A stretch of DNA of 64,000 nt from Agromyces rhizosphaerae (lineage in GTDB: Bacteria; Actinomycetota; Actinomycetes; Actinomycetales; Microbacteriaceae). The notes beneath the pieces were generated by a model. It made no database searches. It had not been told where the DNA came from and saw only the letters and a list, made by a program, of their open reading frames with translations. Shown here one piece after another: positions 1 to 10,857 of this stretch. Made by a program: the position numbers and the translations under genes. Within the stretch, counting starts at the first letter, position 1; every line of letters begins with the position of its first letter. The stretch is taken from contig NZ_BSDP01000001.1 in the NCBI RefSeq assembly GCF_027925245.1, forward strand, positions 2,232,001 through 2,296,000, in the 5' to 3' direction.

Positions 1-369
1 TCGGGCGCGGAGGTCGGCTGCCAGGGCGAGGTCGGCTCGGCGTGCTCGATGGCCGCGGCGGGGCTGTGCGCGCTGCTCGGGGGCACGCCGGAGCAGGTCG
101 AGAACGCCGCCGAGATCGGCATCGAGCACCACTTGGGGCTCACCTGCGATCCGATCGGCGGGCTCGTGCAGATCCCCTGCATCGAACGCAACGCGATCGC
201 GAGCAGCAAGGCCATCAACGCCGCCCGCATCGCGATGCACGGCGACGGCACGCATCACGTGTCGCTCGACCAGGCCGTCACCACGATGCGCGAGACCGGC
301 GCCGACATGAAGCGCAAGTACAAGGAGACCTCGCTCGGCGGCCTCGCCGTGAACGTCATCGAGTGCTGA
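1..369 (+). CDS. sdaA: L-serine ammonia-lyase (serine dehydratase), C-terminal part
   Basis: The reading frame is already open at base 1 and ends with TGA at 367-369, so only the last 122 residues are present. They match the C-terminal alpha domain of single-chain iron-sulfur L-serine dehydratases, which deaminate serine to pyruvate and ammonia in the cytoplasm. Visible hallmarks are the opening [14 protein letters not shown], then [20 protein letters not shown] with its conserved cysteines, and the closing [11 protein letters not shown], where the C-terminal tail ends in cysteine as in this family. The gene is followed by a strong hairpin and then convergent tRNA genes. The upstream part lies outside the window, so operon context is unknown. 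Identity is secure from sequence pattern. Confidence 0.93.
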   Translation, partial: SGAEVGCQGEVGSACSMAAAGLCALLGGTPEQVENAAEIGIEHHLGLTCDPIGGLVQIPCIERNAIASSKAINAARIAMHGDGTHHVSLDQAVTTMRETGADMKRKYKETSLGGLAVNVIEC

Positions 370-414
370 GGGGCGGTCGGATGCCCCTGGGGCGGACATG
401 CCCGCCAGACGCGA

Positions 415-440
415 AGAAGCCCGGGCGAACCCGGGCTTCT
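415..440. terminator. Hairpin terminator between sdaA and the tRNA cluster
   Basis: An 11-bp perfect inverted repeat (AGAAGCCCGGG, loop CGAA, CCCGGGCTTCT) lies 45 bases after the serine dehydratase stop and just beyond the 3' end of the minus-strand tRNA-Phe gene. It can serve both converging transcripts. Confidence 0.75.
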
Positions 441-444
441 CTTC

Positions 445-520
445 TGGTGGCTCCGACGGGCGTCGATCCCGTGACCTCACGATTTTCAGTCGTGCGCTCT
501 ACCAACTGAGCTACAGAGCC
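445..520 (-). tRNA. tRNA-Phe(GAA)
   Basis: The minus strand folds into a full cloverleaf: acceptor GGCTCTG pairs with CGGAGCC, the anticodon loop CUGAAAA gives GAA, and the T loop is present. Discriminator A lies at 448. A CCA tail is encoded at 445-447, unlike the two neighbouring tRNA genes. It is the most promoter-distal of three tRNA genes read on this strand. Confidence 0.96.
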
Positions 521-609
521 TGGTGCATCCGAAGATGCGTATCAGGCGGGGCATCCGAAGATGTTCCCCATACGGAGATGGGCTCTCGAGGAGAGCCCAT
601 CCGCCGAAG

Positions 610-683
610 CGACCCTGACGGGACTTGAACCCGCGACCTCCGCCGTGACAGGGCGGCACGCTAACCAACTGCGCCACAGGGCC
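610..683 (-). tRNA. tRNA-Asp(GTC)
   Basis: The minus strand gives a 74-base cloverleaf with acceptor GGCCCTG pairing with CAGGGTC (one G-U pair), anticodon loop CUGUCAC (GTC) and T loop TTCAAGT. No CCA is encoded after the discriminator G. It lies between tRNA-Glu and tRNA-Phe with about 30 and 90 base spacers and is probably co-transcribed with them. Confidence 0.96.
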
Positions 684-714
684 TTGCGTATGAAATTGTA
701 TCCTTCGTTCAGCG

Positions 715-787
715 TGACCCCAACGGGATTCGAACCCGTGCTGCCGCCGTGAAAGGGCGGTGTCCTAGGCCGCTAAACGATGGGGCC
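715..787 (-). tRNA. tRNA-Glu(TTC)
   Basis: The minus strand gives a 73-base cloverleaf with acceptor GGCCCCA pairing with TGGGGTC, anticodon loop CUUUCAC (TTC) and T loop TTCGAAT. No CCA is encoded. It is the first gene of the Glu-Asp-Phe cluster, so the cluster promoter should lie between 788 and about 900, divergent from the M23 peptidase gene. Confidence 0.96.
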
Positions 788-995
788 GGGTGTCGTGCTG
801 GGCACGACCGCCGACAGCCAAGCATACGTGCACTTCCGTCAGATTCCAAAACGAGGCCGGAACCGATCGCGCGACGTGCCGGGGCGGCTCCCTCAGTCGG
901 CCGATGAGCCCGGTAGCGTCGCGCTCGGCACGTCCCTCGTCCGGGGGCCGAGCACCACGTCGGCCGGCAATACCAAGGATCGAGCGGTCCGTTGT

Positions 996-1040
996 TACTG
1001 TGGCTGATGTTGCAGATGTGACAGATGTGACGAACGTGAC
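996..1040 (+). promoter_or_regulatory. Five tandem 9-bp repeats upstream of the M23 peptidase (MtrA-like box)
   Basis: Five consecutive 9-mers are in register: TACTGTGGC, TGATGTTGC, AGATGTGAC, AGATGTGAC, GAACGTGAC. The core GT plus final C is kept in all five, and the reverse complement reads as GTCACATCT direct repeats. Actinobacterial MtrA response regulators bind direct repeats of GTCACA-like 8-9-mers before cell-wall hydrolase genes, and this array ends 32 bases before such a gene. Assignment to MtrA is inference. Confidence 0.5.
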
Positions 1041-1072
1041 CTCGCCGCCGCAGCGGCAGGATCGGGGAAGCC

Positions 1073-2452
1073 ATGCAGGACACGGCGGGGGATGCGACGG
1101 GGGTCGCGCCGCAGCGCGCGGGCCGCGTGCGCCGGCTCGCGCCCGTGATCCGTCGCGTCGTCGGGGTGCTGGCCGCCCTGCTCATGGTGGCGACCATCTC
1201 GATCGCGACGCCCGCCCCGGCCACCGCCGCCGACTACCCCACGTGGGACGAGGTGAAGAAGGCCAAGGCCAACACCGCAGCGGGTGCGGCCGCCGTCTCG
1301 GAGATCACCGACCTCATCGCGCAACTCGAGACCCGCGTCGCCGAGACCCGGGCCGAAGCCGAGCGGCGCACCGACGAGCTGCTCGCCGCCCAGCAGGCGT
1401 TCGACGACGCGGTGCGCCGCGCCGACGAGATCCAGCAGCAGGCCGACGAGAGCGCGGCCCAGGCTGCAGAGGCCGAGGAGAACGCCGGCCAGCTCGCCGC
1501 TCAGCTGTACCGCGCGGGCGGCACCGACCTCGGCATCAACCTCATGTTCGAGGCGGGCGCGGCCGAGGAGACCGACGAGCTGCTGGCCAAGCTCGGCAAC
1601 ATGAGCAAGATGGTCGAGCGCGCCGCCGGCGTCTACGAGGAGGCCCAGCAGGCGGCCAACACCGCCCAGGCGCTCGGGGAGCAGGCCGCGGTCGCGCGCG
1701 ACGAGCGCGAGGCGCTGCGCATCGCCGCCGAGGAGGCGCTCGTCGCCGCGCAGGAGGCGCAGGCAGCCGCCGAGGCGGCGCTGGCCGAGTCCGAGGACAA
1801 GAAGATCGAGCTGGAGCAGCAGCTCGCGTACCTCAAGGACAAGGAGAAGACCACGATCGCCGCCTACCAGGAGGGCGAGCGCAAGCGGAAGGAAGAGGAG
1901 GAGCGGCGCCGCAAGGCCGCCGAGGCGGCTGCGCGTGCCGCCGCCGCTCGTGCCGCGGCCGCCGCTGCCGCAGCCGCCGCCGCGGGAGGCGGGGGCGGGG
2001 GAGCAGGCCTGGCCGGCGGCACGACGAGCAGCCAGGGCTGGGCGGTTCCCGCGTACGGCTACATCAGCGGGGTCTACGGTCCGCGGGCGAGCATCTGCAC
2101 CGCGGGCGGCTGCTCGGGCGGCTTCCACTACGCGACCGACCTCGCGACCGGCTGCTCGGCGCCCATCTACGCGGCGCACTCCGGCGTGGTCGTCTACGCC
2201 GGCTGGTCGGGCACGTACGGCAACTTCATCAAGATCGACCACGGCAACGGCATCGCCACCGGCTACGCGCACATCCGCGCCGGCGGGGTCTGGGTGGGTG
2301 TGGGCCAGACGGTGAGCGTCGGCCAGAACATCGCCAGCAGCGGCAGCACGGGCGCGTCGACCGGATGCCACCTGCACTTCGAGGTCTTCCAGAACGGCTA
2401 CCGCATCAACCCGCAGCCGTTCATGGCCGCGCGCGGCGTGCCGCTGGGCTGA
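1073..2452 (+). CDS. Secreted coiled-coil M23-family peptidase
   Basis: This 459-residue protein probably cleaves peptidoglycan cross-bridges outside the membrane, or activates another hydrolase. Residues about 25-53 form a basic-then-hydrophobic export signal ending near ATAAD. Residues about 60-310 are a long charged, Ala/Glu-rich coiled coil, followed by a poly-Ala and poly-Gly linker. The M23 (LytM) domain covers about 325-450, with zinc-ligand candidates H352 and D356 (FHYATD) and the HLHFE motif with H433 and H435. This coiled-coil plus LytM layout is that of EnvC-like division factors. The ATG at 1073 has GGGG nearby as ribosome site. A 9-bp-period repeat array lies just upstream and suggests control by a cell-envelope regulator. 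The catalytic motifs look intact, so it need not be a LytM pseudo-enzyme. Confidence 0.85.
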   Translation: MQDTAGDATGVAPQRAGRVRRLAPVIRRVVGVLAALLMVATISIATPAPATAADYPTWDEVKKAKANTAAGAAAVSEITDLIAQLETRVAETRAEAERRTDELLAAQQAFDDAVRRADEIQQQADESAAQAAEAEENAGQLAAQLYRAGGTDLGINLMFEAGAAEETDELLAKLGNMSKMVERAAGVYEEAQQAANTAQALGEQAAVARDEREALRIAAEEALVAAQEAQAAAEAALAESEDKKIELEQQLAYLKDKEKTTIAAYQEGERKRKEEEERRRKAAEAAARAAAARAAAAAAAAAAAGGGGGGAGLAGGTTSSQGWAVPAYGYISGVYGPRASICTAGGCSGGFHYATDLATGCSAPIYAAHSGVVVYAGWSGTYGNFIKIDHGNGIATGYAHIRAGGVWVGVGQTVSVGQNIASSGSTGASTGCHLHFEVFQNGYRINPQPFMAARGVPLG

Positions 2453-2493
2453 CCGTCGCGCCCGCTGCGGACCCGTGATCTCGTCGTCGCATT

Positions 2494-2517
2494 TACAGAC
2501 CGACCGATCAGTCTGTA
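2494..2517. promoter_or_regulatory. Palindromic operator for the adjacent TetR regulator
   Basis: TACAGACCGACC is followed by GATCAGTCTGTA, a 24-bp inverted repeat with two mismatching position pairs. It ends 10 bases before the TetR start. TetR repressors commonly bind such sites and repress themselves. The downstream monooxygenase shares the transcript and would be controlled together. Confidence 0.7.
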
Positions 2518-2527
2518 GGCTGGGGGC

Positions 2528-3121
2528 ATGCGCGAGCGAATGGATGCGGCCGAGCGACGCGAGCAGATCGCGGACGCCGCGCTGCACCTCCTCGCCACCG
2601 AGGGCGCCGATGCGCTGACCGCGGCTCGGCTCACCGAGGTGGCCGGCATCAGCCGCGGCAACCTCTTCCACCACTTCGCCACGATCGACGACGTCGTGCT
2701 CGCCGCGTTCGAGCGGTCGGTCGCGACGATCGGCAGCGTGCACGACCCGCGGGGCGGCCTGCGCGAGTGGCTGCTCGCGATGGGCGGTGACGTCGCCGGC
2801 TTCGCCGAGGAGCAGGACGCCATGATCGGCGCCACCTTCGCCTTCCTCACCCGCGCGAGGTCCGACCCCCGCCTGCGCGCCCGACTCGAGGAGCTGCTCG
2901 AGGCGACCGTCTCCGGCTTCGAGTCGGCGCTCGCGACGAGGGCAGCGGATGCCGCCGACAGCCGTGCGCTCGCGACCGCGATCGTCATCGCCGCCGACGG
3001 CGTCGCGATGCACCGCCACGTCTTCCCCGAGCGGCACGACGAGCAGCTCGCCGCCTGGCGTGCGCTCGTCGACCGCATCGCCCCGGAGCATCCGCCCGCC
3101 GCACCCGACCCGAGGAGCTGA
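2528..3121 (+). CDS. TetR/AcrR family transcriptional regulator
   Basis: This 197-residue protein has the typical TetR length. Residues about 10-55 form the helix-turn-helix domain, with RREQIADAALHLLATEG leading into a recognition helix around ISRGNLFHHFATIDDVV. The rest is the helical ligand-binding and dimer domain, which is variable, so the effector cannot be read from sequence. A 24-bp palindrome sits directly in front of the start codon and is the likely operator. The FAD monooxygenase begins 4 bases after the stop, so regulator and enzyme form a two-gene operon. The usual logic would be that a substrate or toxic aromatic compound releases the repressor. Confidence 0.9.
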   Translation: MRERMDAAERREQIADAALHLLATEGADALTAARLTEVAGISRGNLFHHFATIDDVVLAAFERSVATIGSVHDPRGGLREWLLAMGGDVAGFAEEQDAMIGATFAFLTRARSDPRLRARLEELLEATVSGFESALATRAADAADSRALATAIVIAADGVAMHRHVFPERHDEQLAAWRALVDRIAPEHPPAAPDPRS

Positions 3122-3125
3122 ACCC

Positions 3126-4310
3126 ATGCACGCCGTCATCTGCGGAGCCGGAATCGCCGGCCTCGCCACCGCCATCTCGCTGCAGCGCCACGGCTGGAGC
3201 GTCACCCTGGTCGAGCACGCCGTCTCGCTGCGCGACGGCGGCTACATGATCGACTTCTTCGGGCCCGGGTACGACGCCGCCGAGCGCATCGGCATCCTCG
3301 ACGACCTGCGCGAGCGCGCGCACGAGGTCGATCGCGTGGAGTGGGTCGACGAGCACGGTCGCGCCCACGCACGGCTGCGCTACGACCGCATGCGCGACGC
3401 GCTCGACGGGCGGCTGTTCTCGCTGCTGCGCGGCGACGTCGAGCGGTCGCTGCGCGAGGCCCTGCCCGCCGACGTCGAACTGCGGTTCGGCACCACCGTG
3501 ACCGGTGTCACGCAGCACGACGGCGGGGTCACGGTCGAGCTCGGCGACGAGCGCGTCGAGGCCGACCTGCTGGTCGGCGCCGACGGCATCCACTCGGGCG
3601 TGCGCCGCGAGGTGTTCGGCCCCGAGGAGCGGTTCCTCCGGCCACTCGGCCTGCACACCGCGGCGTGGTTCTTCCGCAGCGACGAGGTGCACGACGCGAT
3701 CGCCGACCGGTTCGTGATGATGAGCGTGCCGGGGCGCATGGCCGGCGTCTACGAGGTCGAGCCGGGCCTGTTCGCGACGTTCTTCGTCTTCGAGGAGCAG
3801 TCGACCGCGATGCCCGGCGACCCCCTCGCCGCGCTGCGCGAGCGCTTCGGCGACCTCGGCGGGTTCGTGCCCGCGATGCTCGCCGCCGACCCGGTCGACG
3901 ACGTCTACTACGACGTGGTGGCGCAGGTGGAGGCGCCGGCCTGGCACGACGGCCGGGTCGTGCTCATCGGCGACAGCGCCTACGCGGTGTCGCTCGTGGC
4001 CGGCCAGGGGGCGTCGCTCGCGCTCTCGGGGGGCGTCGCGCTCGGCGAGGCGCTCGATGCTGAGTCGCTGGCGGGCGATCCTGCCGGCATCGAGGCCGCG
4101 CTGGGCGCGTTCGAGGCGCGCGTGCGGCCGTCGGTCGCCGAGAAGCAGGCGGCCGGGCGCAAGACGGCGAAGTGGTTCGTGCCCGCGACCCCGCTGCAGA
4201 TCGCGCTGCGCAACCTCGCCATGCGGGTCGTCGACCTGCCCGGCATGGGCCGCCTCGTGAGCCCCGCGATCGGCGTCGACGCGAAGGGGTTCGCGCCGGC
4301 CACGCGCTGA
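3126..4310 (+). CDS. FAD-dependent monooxygenase (PHBH-like)
   Basis: This 394-residue protein belongs to the class A flavoprotein aromatic hydroxylase family. It shows the N-terminal dinucleotide-binding fingerprint GAGIAGLATA, the middle motif LLVGADGIHSGVRRE (DG motif, around residue 155) and the FAD ribityl-binding LIGDSAYAVSLVAGQGASLAL (GD motif, around residue 280). Such enzymes use NAD(P)H and oxygen to hydroxylate or inactivate aromatic compounds, including some antibiotics. The start is the ATG 4 bases after the TetR stop, preceded by GAGGAG; an upstream extension in the same frame only overlaps the regulator and is not used. The substrate is unknown. Co-transcription with the regulator suggests inducible detoxification or catabolism. 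Confidence 0.88.
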   Translation: MHAVICGAGIAGLATAISLQRHGWSVTLVEHAVSLRDGGYMIDFFGPGYDAAERIGILDDLRERAHEVDRVEWVDEHGRAHARLRYDRMRDALDGRLFSLLRGDVERSLREALPADVELRFGTTVTGVTQHDGGVTVELGDERVEADLLVGADGIHSGVRREVFGPEERFLRPLGLHTAAWFFRSDEVHDAIADRFVMMSVPGRMAGVYEVEPGLFATFFVFEEQSTAMPGDPLAALRERFGDLGGFVPAMLAADPVDDVYYDVVAQVEAPAWHDGRVVLIGDSAYAVSLVAGQGASLALSGGVALGEALDAESLAGDPAGIEAALGAFEARVRPSVAEKQAAGRKTAKWFVPATPLQIALRNLAMRVVDLPGMGRLVSPAIGVDAKGFAPATR

Positions 4311-4327
4311 CCGCGCCGCGGAGACGA

Positions 4328-4360
4328 CGACGGCCCGGCGCATCGCGCGCCGGGCCGTCG
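4328..4360. terminator. Bidirectional hairpin terminator
   Basis: A perfect 14-bp stem (CGACGGCCCGGCGC and its complement) with a 5-base loop lies between the convergent monooxygenase and pyrophosphatase genes, about 18 bases from each stop. It lacks a clear U tract, as is common in G+C-rich actinobacteria. Confidence 0.8.
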
Positions 4361-4376
4361 GTTCGAAGCAGGTGGC

Positions 4377-4862
4377 TCAGTGGCCGGGGAACGCCTCGTA
4401 CGCCTTGGCGATGAGACGCTCGGCCTCCGCCGCATCCGCCCAGCCCTCGGTCTTGACCCACTTGCCGGGCTCGAGGTCCTTGTAGTGCTCGAAGAAGTGC
4501 TGGATCTCCTTCTTCGTGTACTCCGGCACGTCGGCGACGTCCTGGATCCAGTCCCAGCGCGGGTCGCCCGCCGGCACGCCGATCACCTTGGCGTCGCCGC
4601 CGCCGTCGTCCTCCATGAGGAAGACACCCACGGGGCGCACGGTCACGCCGACGCCCGGGAACAGCGGGTACTGGGTGAGCACGAGCACGTCGAGCGGGTC
4701 GCCGTCGTCGCCGAGGGAGTTCTCGAAGAACCCGTAGTCCGTCGGGTACATGAAGTTCGTGTACAGCACGCGGTCGAGGAAGACGCGGCCGGTCTCGTGG
4801 TCGACCTCGTACTTGTTGCGGCTGCCCTTCGGGATCTCGATGATCGCGGCGTACTCGCCCAT
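4377..4862 (-). CDS. ppa: Inorganic pyrophosphatase
   Basis: This 161-residue protein is a full-length family I soluble pyrophosphatase. It hydrolyses cytoplasmic pyrophosphate and so pulls biosynthetic reactions forward. Seen directly are the N-terminal [11 protein letters not shown], the YPTDYGF segment, the acidic metal-binding core [12 protein letters not shown] and the C-terminal [13 protein letters not shown]. The start ATG at 4862 is preceded on the minus strand by AAGGAG. It is divergent from tilS, with a 65-base gap between them, and converges on the monooxygenase gene with a shared terminator. Confidence 0.96.
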   Translation of the reverse strand: MGEYAAIIEIPKGSRNKYEVDHETGRVFLDRVLYTNFMYPTDYGFFENSLGDDGDPLDVLVLTQYPLFPGVGVTVRPVGVFLMEDDGGGDAKVIGVPAGDPRWDWIQDVADVPEYTKKEIQHFFEHYKDLEPGKWVKTEGWADAAEAERLIAKAYEAFPGH

Positions 4863-4927
4863 GGTTCTCCTTGTTCTGGGGATGCCCCGGGGCTCGCGGC
4901 CGCGCGGGAAGACGGGAATAAGGTTAC

Positions 4928-5989
4928 TTGATGCCCTCAGATCCGAAGCAGGCCGGTCGCCCCCGGCTCACGCCCGCGATCGCCGACGTGCGACGGGCGG
5001 TGCGGGGCGTGCTCGAGGGCCTCGGCGGCGGAGCGGACGGCGAGGCGGATGCCGGGGGCCCGGCCGCTCCCGCAGCCGACGCGCCGCTCGTGCTCGTCGC
5101 CCTCTCGGGCGGCCCCGACTCGCTCGCCCTCGCCGCGGGCGCCGCGTTCGAGGCGCCGCGTGCGGGCCTGCGCGCGGGCGCGGTGATCGTCGACCACGGC
5201 CTGCAGGACGGGTCGGCGGATGCCGCGGAGGCGGCCGCGAACCAGGCGCGCGCCCTGGGGCTCGACCCCGTCGTCGTCCGCACGGTCGAGGTGGCTGCGA
5301 CGGGCGACGGGCCCGAGGCATCCGCCCGCACCGCCCGCTACGCCGCGCTCGATGCGGTCGCGCGCGAGACCGGCGCCGTGCGCGTGCTGCTCGGGCACAC
5401 GCTCGACGACCAGGCCGAGACGGTGCTGCTCGGGCTGGCTCGCGGCTCGGGGGGAGGCAGCCTGCAGGGCATGCCCGCGACCAGCGGCAGGTACCTCCGG
5501 CCGCTGCTCGGCGTGCCCCGCCGCACGACCCGGCAGGCCTGCCACGATGCGGGGTTCGACCCGTGGGACGACCCGCAGAACCTCGACTCCGCGTACGCCC
5601 GCGTGCGCGTGCGCGAACAGGTGATGCCCGTGCTCGAGCACGCGCTCGGCCCGGGCGTCGCCGAGGCGCTCGCGCGCACCGCCGAGCAGCTGCGCGAGGA
5701 CGAGGCCGCGTTCGCGGAGCAGATCGACGAGTTCATCGAGGAGATCTGCGAACCGGCCGAGGCGGGCATCGCGGTGTCGGTCGCGGCGCTCGCGGCGAAT
5801 CCGGCGGCGCTGCGCCAGCGCATCATCCGGCACGTGGTCGCGAGCGAGTTCGGCACCGCGCTCTCGCGGGTGCAGACCCTCGAGGTGGCGCGCCTCGTCA
5901 CCGACTGGCACGGACAGGGGCCGATCGACCTGCCCGGCTGCCGCGCCGCACGCATGGGCGCGCGGCTCGAGTTCACGGCCGCGGGCTGA
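4928..5989 (+). CDS. tilS: tRNA(Ile)-lysidine synthase
   Basis: This protein of about 353 residues is a PP-loop ATPase. It attaches lysine to the wobble cytidine of tRNA-Ile(CAU), changing its codon reading from AUG to AUA. The ATP-binding P-loop SGGPDS is at residues about 60-65, and the conserved [20 protein letters not shown] segment lies around 155-175. Two possible starts are adjacent: TTG at 4928 and ATG at 4931; the ATG is the more natural choice. The protein is the short actinobacterial form that lacks the long C-terminal tRNA-binding extension of E. coli TilS. Its neighbours hpt and ftsH follow the order usual in Gram-positive bacteria. Confidence 0.94.
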   Translation: MMPSDPKQAGRPRLTPAIADVRRAVRGVLEGLGGGADGEADAGGPAAPAADAPLVLVALSGGPDSLALAAGAAFEAPRAGLRAGAVIVDHGLQDGSADAAEAAANQARALGLDPVVVRTVEVAATGDGPEASARTARYAALDAVARETGAVRVLLGHTLDDQAETVLLGLARGSGGGSLQGMPATSGRYLRPLLGVPRRTTRQACHDAGFDPWDDPQNLDSAYARVRVREQVMPVLEHALGPGVAEALARTAEQLREDEAAFAEQIDEFIEEICEPAEAGIAVSVAALAANPAALRQRIIRHVVASEFGTALSRVQTLEVARLVTDWHGQGPIDLPGCRAARMGARLEFTAAG

Positions 5990-6003
5990 CGACCTCGATC
6001 GCG

Positions 6004-6231
6004 TCAGGCGACGAGCACGACGACGCCCGCCACCGCGGAGGCGACGCCCAGCACCATCGCGATCGCGATGAGCACGACGTGCACCGTGTAGAACGGCGTG
6101 CGGCGCCCCTCGGCGTCGCGCGCCCGCGGGTCGTTCGCGATGCGCGGGAAGAACCGCGGCCAGACGACCAGGTTGAAGACGGCGTTGGCGAACAGCAGCA
6201 CGGCGGCGAGGATCTCGGGCATCACGGGCAT
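6004..6231 (-). CDS. SCO4848-like small membrane protein
   Basis: This 75-residue integral membrane protein has two hydrophobic segments, one near the N-terminus (ILAAVLLFANAVFNLVVW) and one at the C-terminus (VLIAIAMVLGVASAVAGVVVL). They are joined by a basic loop containing WPRFFPRIANDPRARD. It resembles the conserved actinobacterial SCO4848 family, whose function is not known. It is encoded opposite to tilS and hpt and sits between them. The start at 6231 (MPVMPEI) or the in-frame ATG at 6222 are both possible. A longer upstream frame overlaps hpt and is not credible. Confidence 0.75.
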   Translation of the reverse strand: MPVMPEILAAVLLFANAVFNLVVWPRFFPRIANDPRARDAEGRRTPFYTVHVVLIAIAMVLGVASAVAGVVVLVA

Positions 6232-6352
6232 CCTACGTGCGCCGCGGGGCGCTGCCCCGGGCGTCGGCGGCCGACCGCGGGACATGCGCCGGGGCCCACG
6301 GCCTCGTAGGCTCGTACCGAACGGCGGGCGATACACGAGGAGCAGACCCACC

Positions 6353-6904
<552 letters not shown>

Positions 6905-7025
6905 CATCCGCGCCGAGTCGCCCCGGGAGCGCCCGGAATCCCCGGTCGGACGGCGGCGCGGCACACACAGCCCACAGCGAACACTCGGCGGACGCCGAGC
7001 ACCCGCGGGGTAGCCTTGCAGCACC

Positions 7026-9044
<2,019 letters not shown>

Positions 9045-9052
9045 CCCGGCCC

Positions 9053-9652
9053 ATGGGGGAGGCGATCGACCGGCCGCGCATCGAGGCCGCCGTGCGCGAG
9101 CTGCTGCTCGCGATCGGCGAGGACCCCGAGCGGCCGGGGCTCGAACGCACCCCCGAGCGGGTCGCCGAGTCGTACCGCGAGCTGTTCGGGGGGCTCGCCC
9201 GGGACCCGGTCGCGGAGCTCGGCGACCCTGTGCCGCTCGGCGCGACCGACGCGGGCGGGGCCACCACCTCCGACACCGTGATCGTGCGCGACCTCGCCTT
9301 CCGCTCGGTGTGCGAGCACCACCTGCTGCCGTTCCTCGGCACGGCCCACGTCGCGTACGTGCCCGACGGCCAAGTGGTCGGCCTGGGCCGCATCCCGGCC
9401 GCGATCGACGCCCTCGCCGCCAGGCCGCAGGTGCAGGAACGCCTCGCCGAGGAGGTCGCCGACGCGCTCGAGGGCGCGCTCGCACCGCACGGCGTGCTCG
9501 TCGTGCTCGACGCGGTGCACGGCTGCGTCACGAGCCGGGGCCCGCGCCAGACGGGCAGTTCGACGGTCACGGTCGTGGCCAGGGGCCTGCTGGCCGAACC
9601 GGCCCGTCGGGCGGAGGCGATCGCCCTCATCGGCGGGCGGGCGGATGCCTGA
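9053..9652 (+). CDS. folE: GTP cyclohydrolase I
   Basis: This 199-residue protein catalyses the first step of folate synthesis, GTP to dihydroneopterin triphosphate. Zinc ligands are visible: C87 and H90 in SVCEHHLLPF, and C158 in AVHGCVTSRGPRQ. The ATG at 9053 lies 8 bases after ftsH. The end overlaps folP by 8 bases, so translation is likely coupled. The genes that follow, folP, folB and folK, supply three more steps of the same pathway. Confidence 0.97.
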   Translation: MGEAIDRPRIEAAVRELLLAIGEDPERPGLERTPERVAESYRELFGGLARDPVAELGDPVPLGATDAGGATTSDTVIVRDLAFRSVCEHHLLPFLGTAHVAYVPDGQVVGLGRIPAAIDALAARPQVQERLAEEVADALEGALAPHGVLVVLDAVHGCVTSRGPRQTGSSTVTVVARGLLAEPARRAEAIALIGGRADA

Positions 9653-10493
9653 GACCGGCGTGCCGACTCCGGCGCAGGCCCGCCCGGGGCATCCGCTCAT
9701 CATGGGCGTGGTGAACGTCACGCCCGACTCGTTCAGCGACGGCGGGCAGTGGTTCGGCACCGACGCGGCGATCGCGCACGCGCTCGAGCTCGTGCGCGAC
9801 GGCGCCGACATCGTCGACGTGGGCGGCGAGTCGACCCGGCCCGGCGCCGCACGCGTCGATCCCGCCGAGGAGCTCCGGCGCGTGGTGCCGGTCGTGCGCG
9901 AGCTCGCGGCGCTCGGCCTCCGCGTGAGCGTCGACACCATGCGCGCGGCCACCGCCGCAGCGGCCGTCGAGGCGGGCGCGGTGATCGTGAACGACGTCTC
10001 GGCCGGGCTCGCCGACCGGGCGATGGCCGAGGTCGTCGCGGGGTCGGATGCCACCTACGTCGCCATGCACTGGCGCGGCCACTCCGATCGCATGGACGCG
10101 CTCGCCGAGTACGACGACGTCGTGACCGAGGTGCGCGACGAGCTCGCCGCCCGCGTCGACGCGCTCGAGGGCGCCGGCGTCGCCCGGGAGCGCATCGTCA
10201 TCGACCCCGGCCTCGGGTTCGCCAAGCGCGCCGAGCACAACTGGCAGCTGCTCGCACGCCTGGACGAGCTCGCCGCGCTCGGGCTCCCCGTGCTGGTCGG
10301 CGCCTCGCGCAAGCGGTTCCTCGGAGCGCTGCTCGAAGCGGATGCGCCCGTGTCGGCGCGCGACCTGCCGACCGCGGTGGTGAGCGTGCTGAGCGCCCGC
10401 GCTGGCGCCTGGGCGGTGCGGGTGCACGACGTCGCATCCACACGCCTCGCGCTGGCGGTCGGCGAGGCGTGGCAGAGTGGTGGGCGTGAGTAG
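9645..10493 (+). CDS. folP: Dihydropteroate synthase
   Basis: This 282-residue TIM-barrel enzyme joins dihydropterin pyrophosphate to p-aminobenzoate; it is the sulfonamide target. Signature segments are GVVNVTPDSFSDGG near the N-terminus, VGGESTRPGA, then VIVNDVSAG and the phosphate-binding VLVGASRKRFLG near the C-terminus. It overlaps folE by 8 bases and folB by a few bases. No resistance-type insertion is evident around the substrate loops from reading alone. Confidence 0.96.
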   Translation: MPETGVPTPAQARPGHPLIMGVVNVTPDSFSDGGQWFGTDAAIAHALELVRDGADIVDVGGESTRPGAARVDPAEELRRVVPVVRELAALGLRVSVDTMRAATAAAAVEAGAVIVNDVSAGLADRAMAEVVAGSDATYVAMHWRGHSDRMDALAEYDDVVTEVRDELAARVDALEGAGVARERIVIDPGLGFAKRAEHNWQLLARLDELAALGLPVLVGASRKRFLGALLEADAPVSARDLPTAVVSVLSARAGAWAVRVHDVASTRLALAVGEAWQSGGRE

Positions 10494-10857
10494 TGCCCGG
10501 GACAGGATCTCGCTGCGCGGCATCCGCGTGACAGCCCACCACGGCGTCTTCGACTTCGAGCGCGAGCAGGGGCAGGAGTTCGTCATCGACGTCGAGGCCA
10601 GGCTCGACCTCGCCCCGGCCGCGTCCGGCGACGAGCTCGCCGCGACCGTGCACTACGGCGAGCTCGCGCAGGAGGTCGCCGACGCCGTGCGCAACGACCC
10701 CGTCGACCTCATCGAGACCGTCGCCGAGCGCATCGCGGCCGTCGTGCTCGCGCACGAGGCGGTCGAGGAGACGACGGTCACCGTGCACAAGCCGCAGGCG
10801 CCGATCGCCGTGCCGTTCGACGACGTCGCCGTCACGATCGTGCGGGGCCGCGCGTGA
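10486..10857 (+). CDS. folB: Dihydroneopterin aldolase
   Basis: This 123-residue protein converts dihydroneopterin to 6-hydroxymethyl-dihydropterin and glycolaldehyde. It shows the family opening ISLRGIRVTAHHGVFDFER with the Tyr/His-rich active region, then VDLIETVAERIA and the C-terminal VTVHKPQAPIAVPFDDV, which carries the catalytic lysine. The start is one of several nearby GTG codons; 10486 is chosen because it follows GGTGGG and leaves only a short overlap with folP. GTG at 10477 is an alternative. The stop codon overlaps the folK start. Confidence 0.93.
   Translation: MSSARDRISLRGIRVTAHHGVFDFEREQGQEFVIDVEARLDLAPAASGDELAATVHYGELAQEVADAVRNDPVDLIETVAERIAAVVLAHEAVEETTVTVHKPQAPIAVPFDDVAVTIVRGRA

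Noticed and set aside
4928..4930. TTG as the true start of tilS
   Set aside because: The ATG follows immediately and is the stronger codon; the difference is one residue and cannot be settled from sequence.
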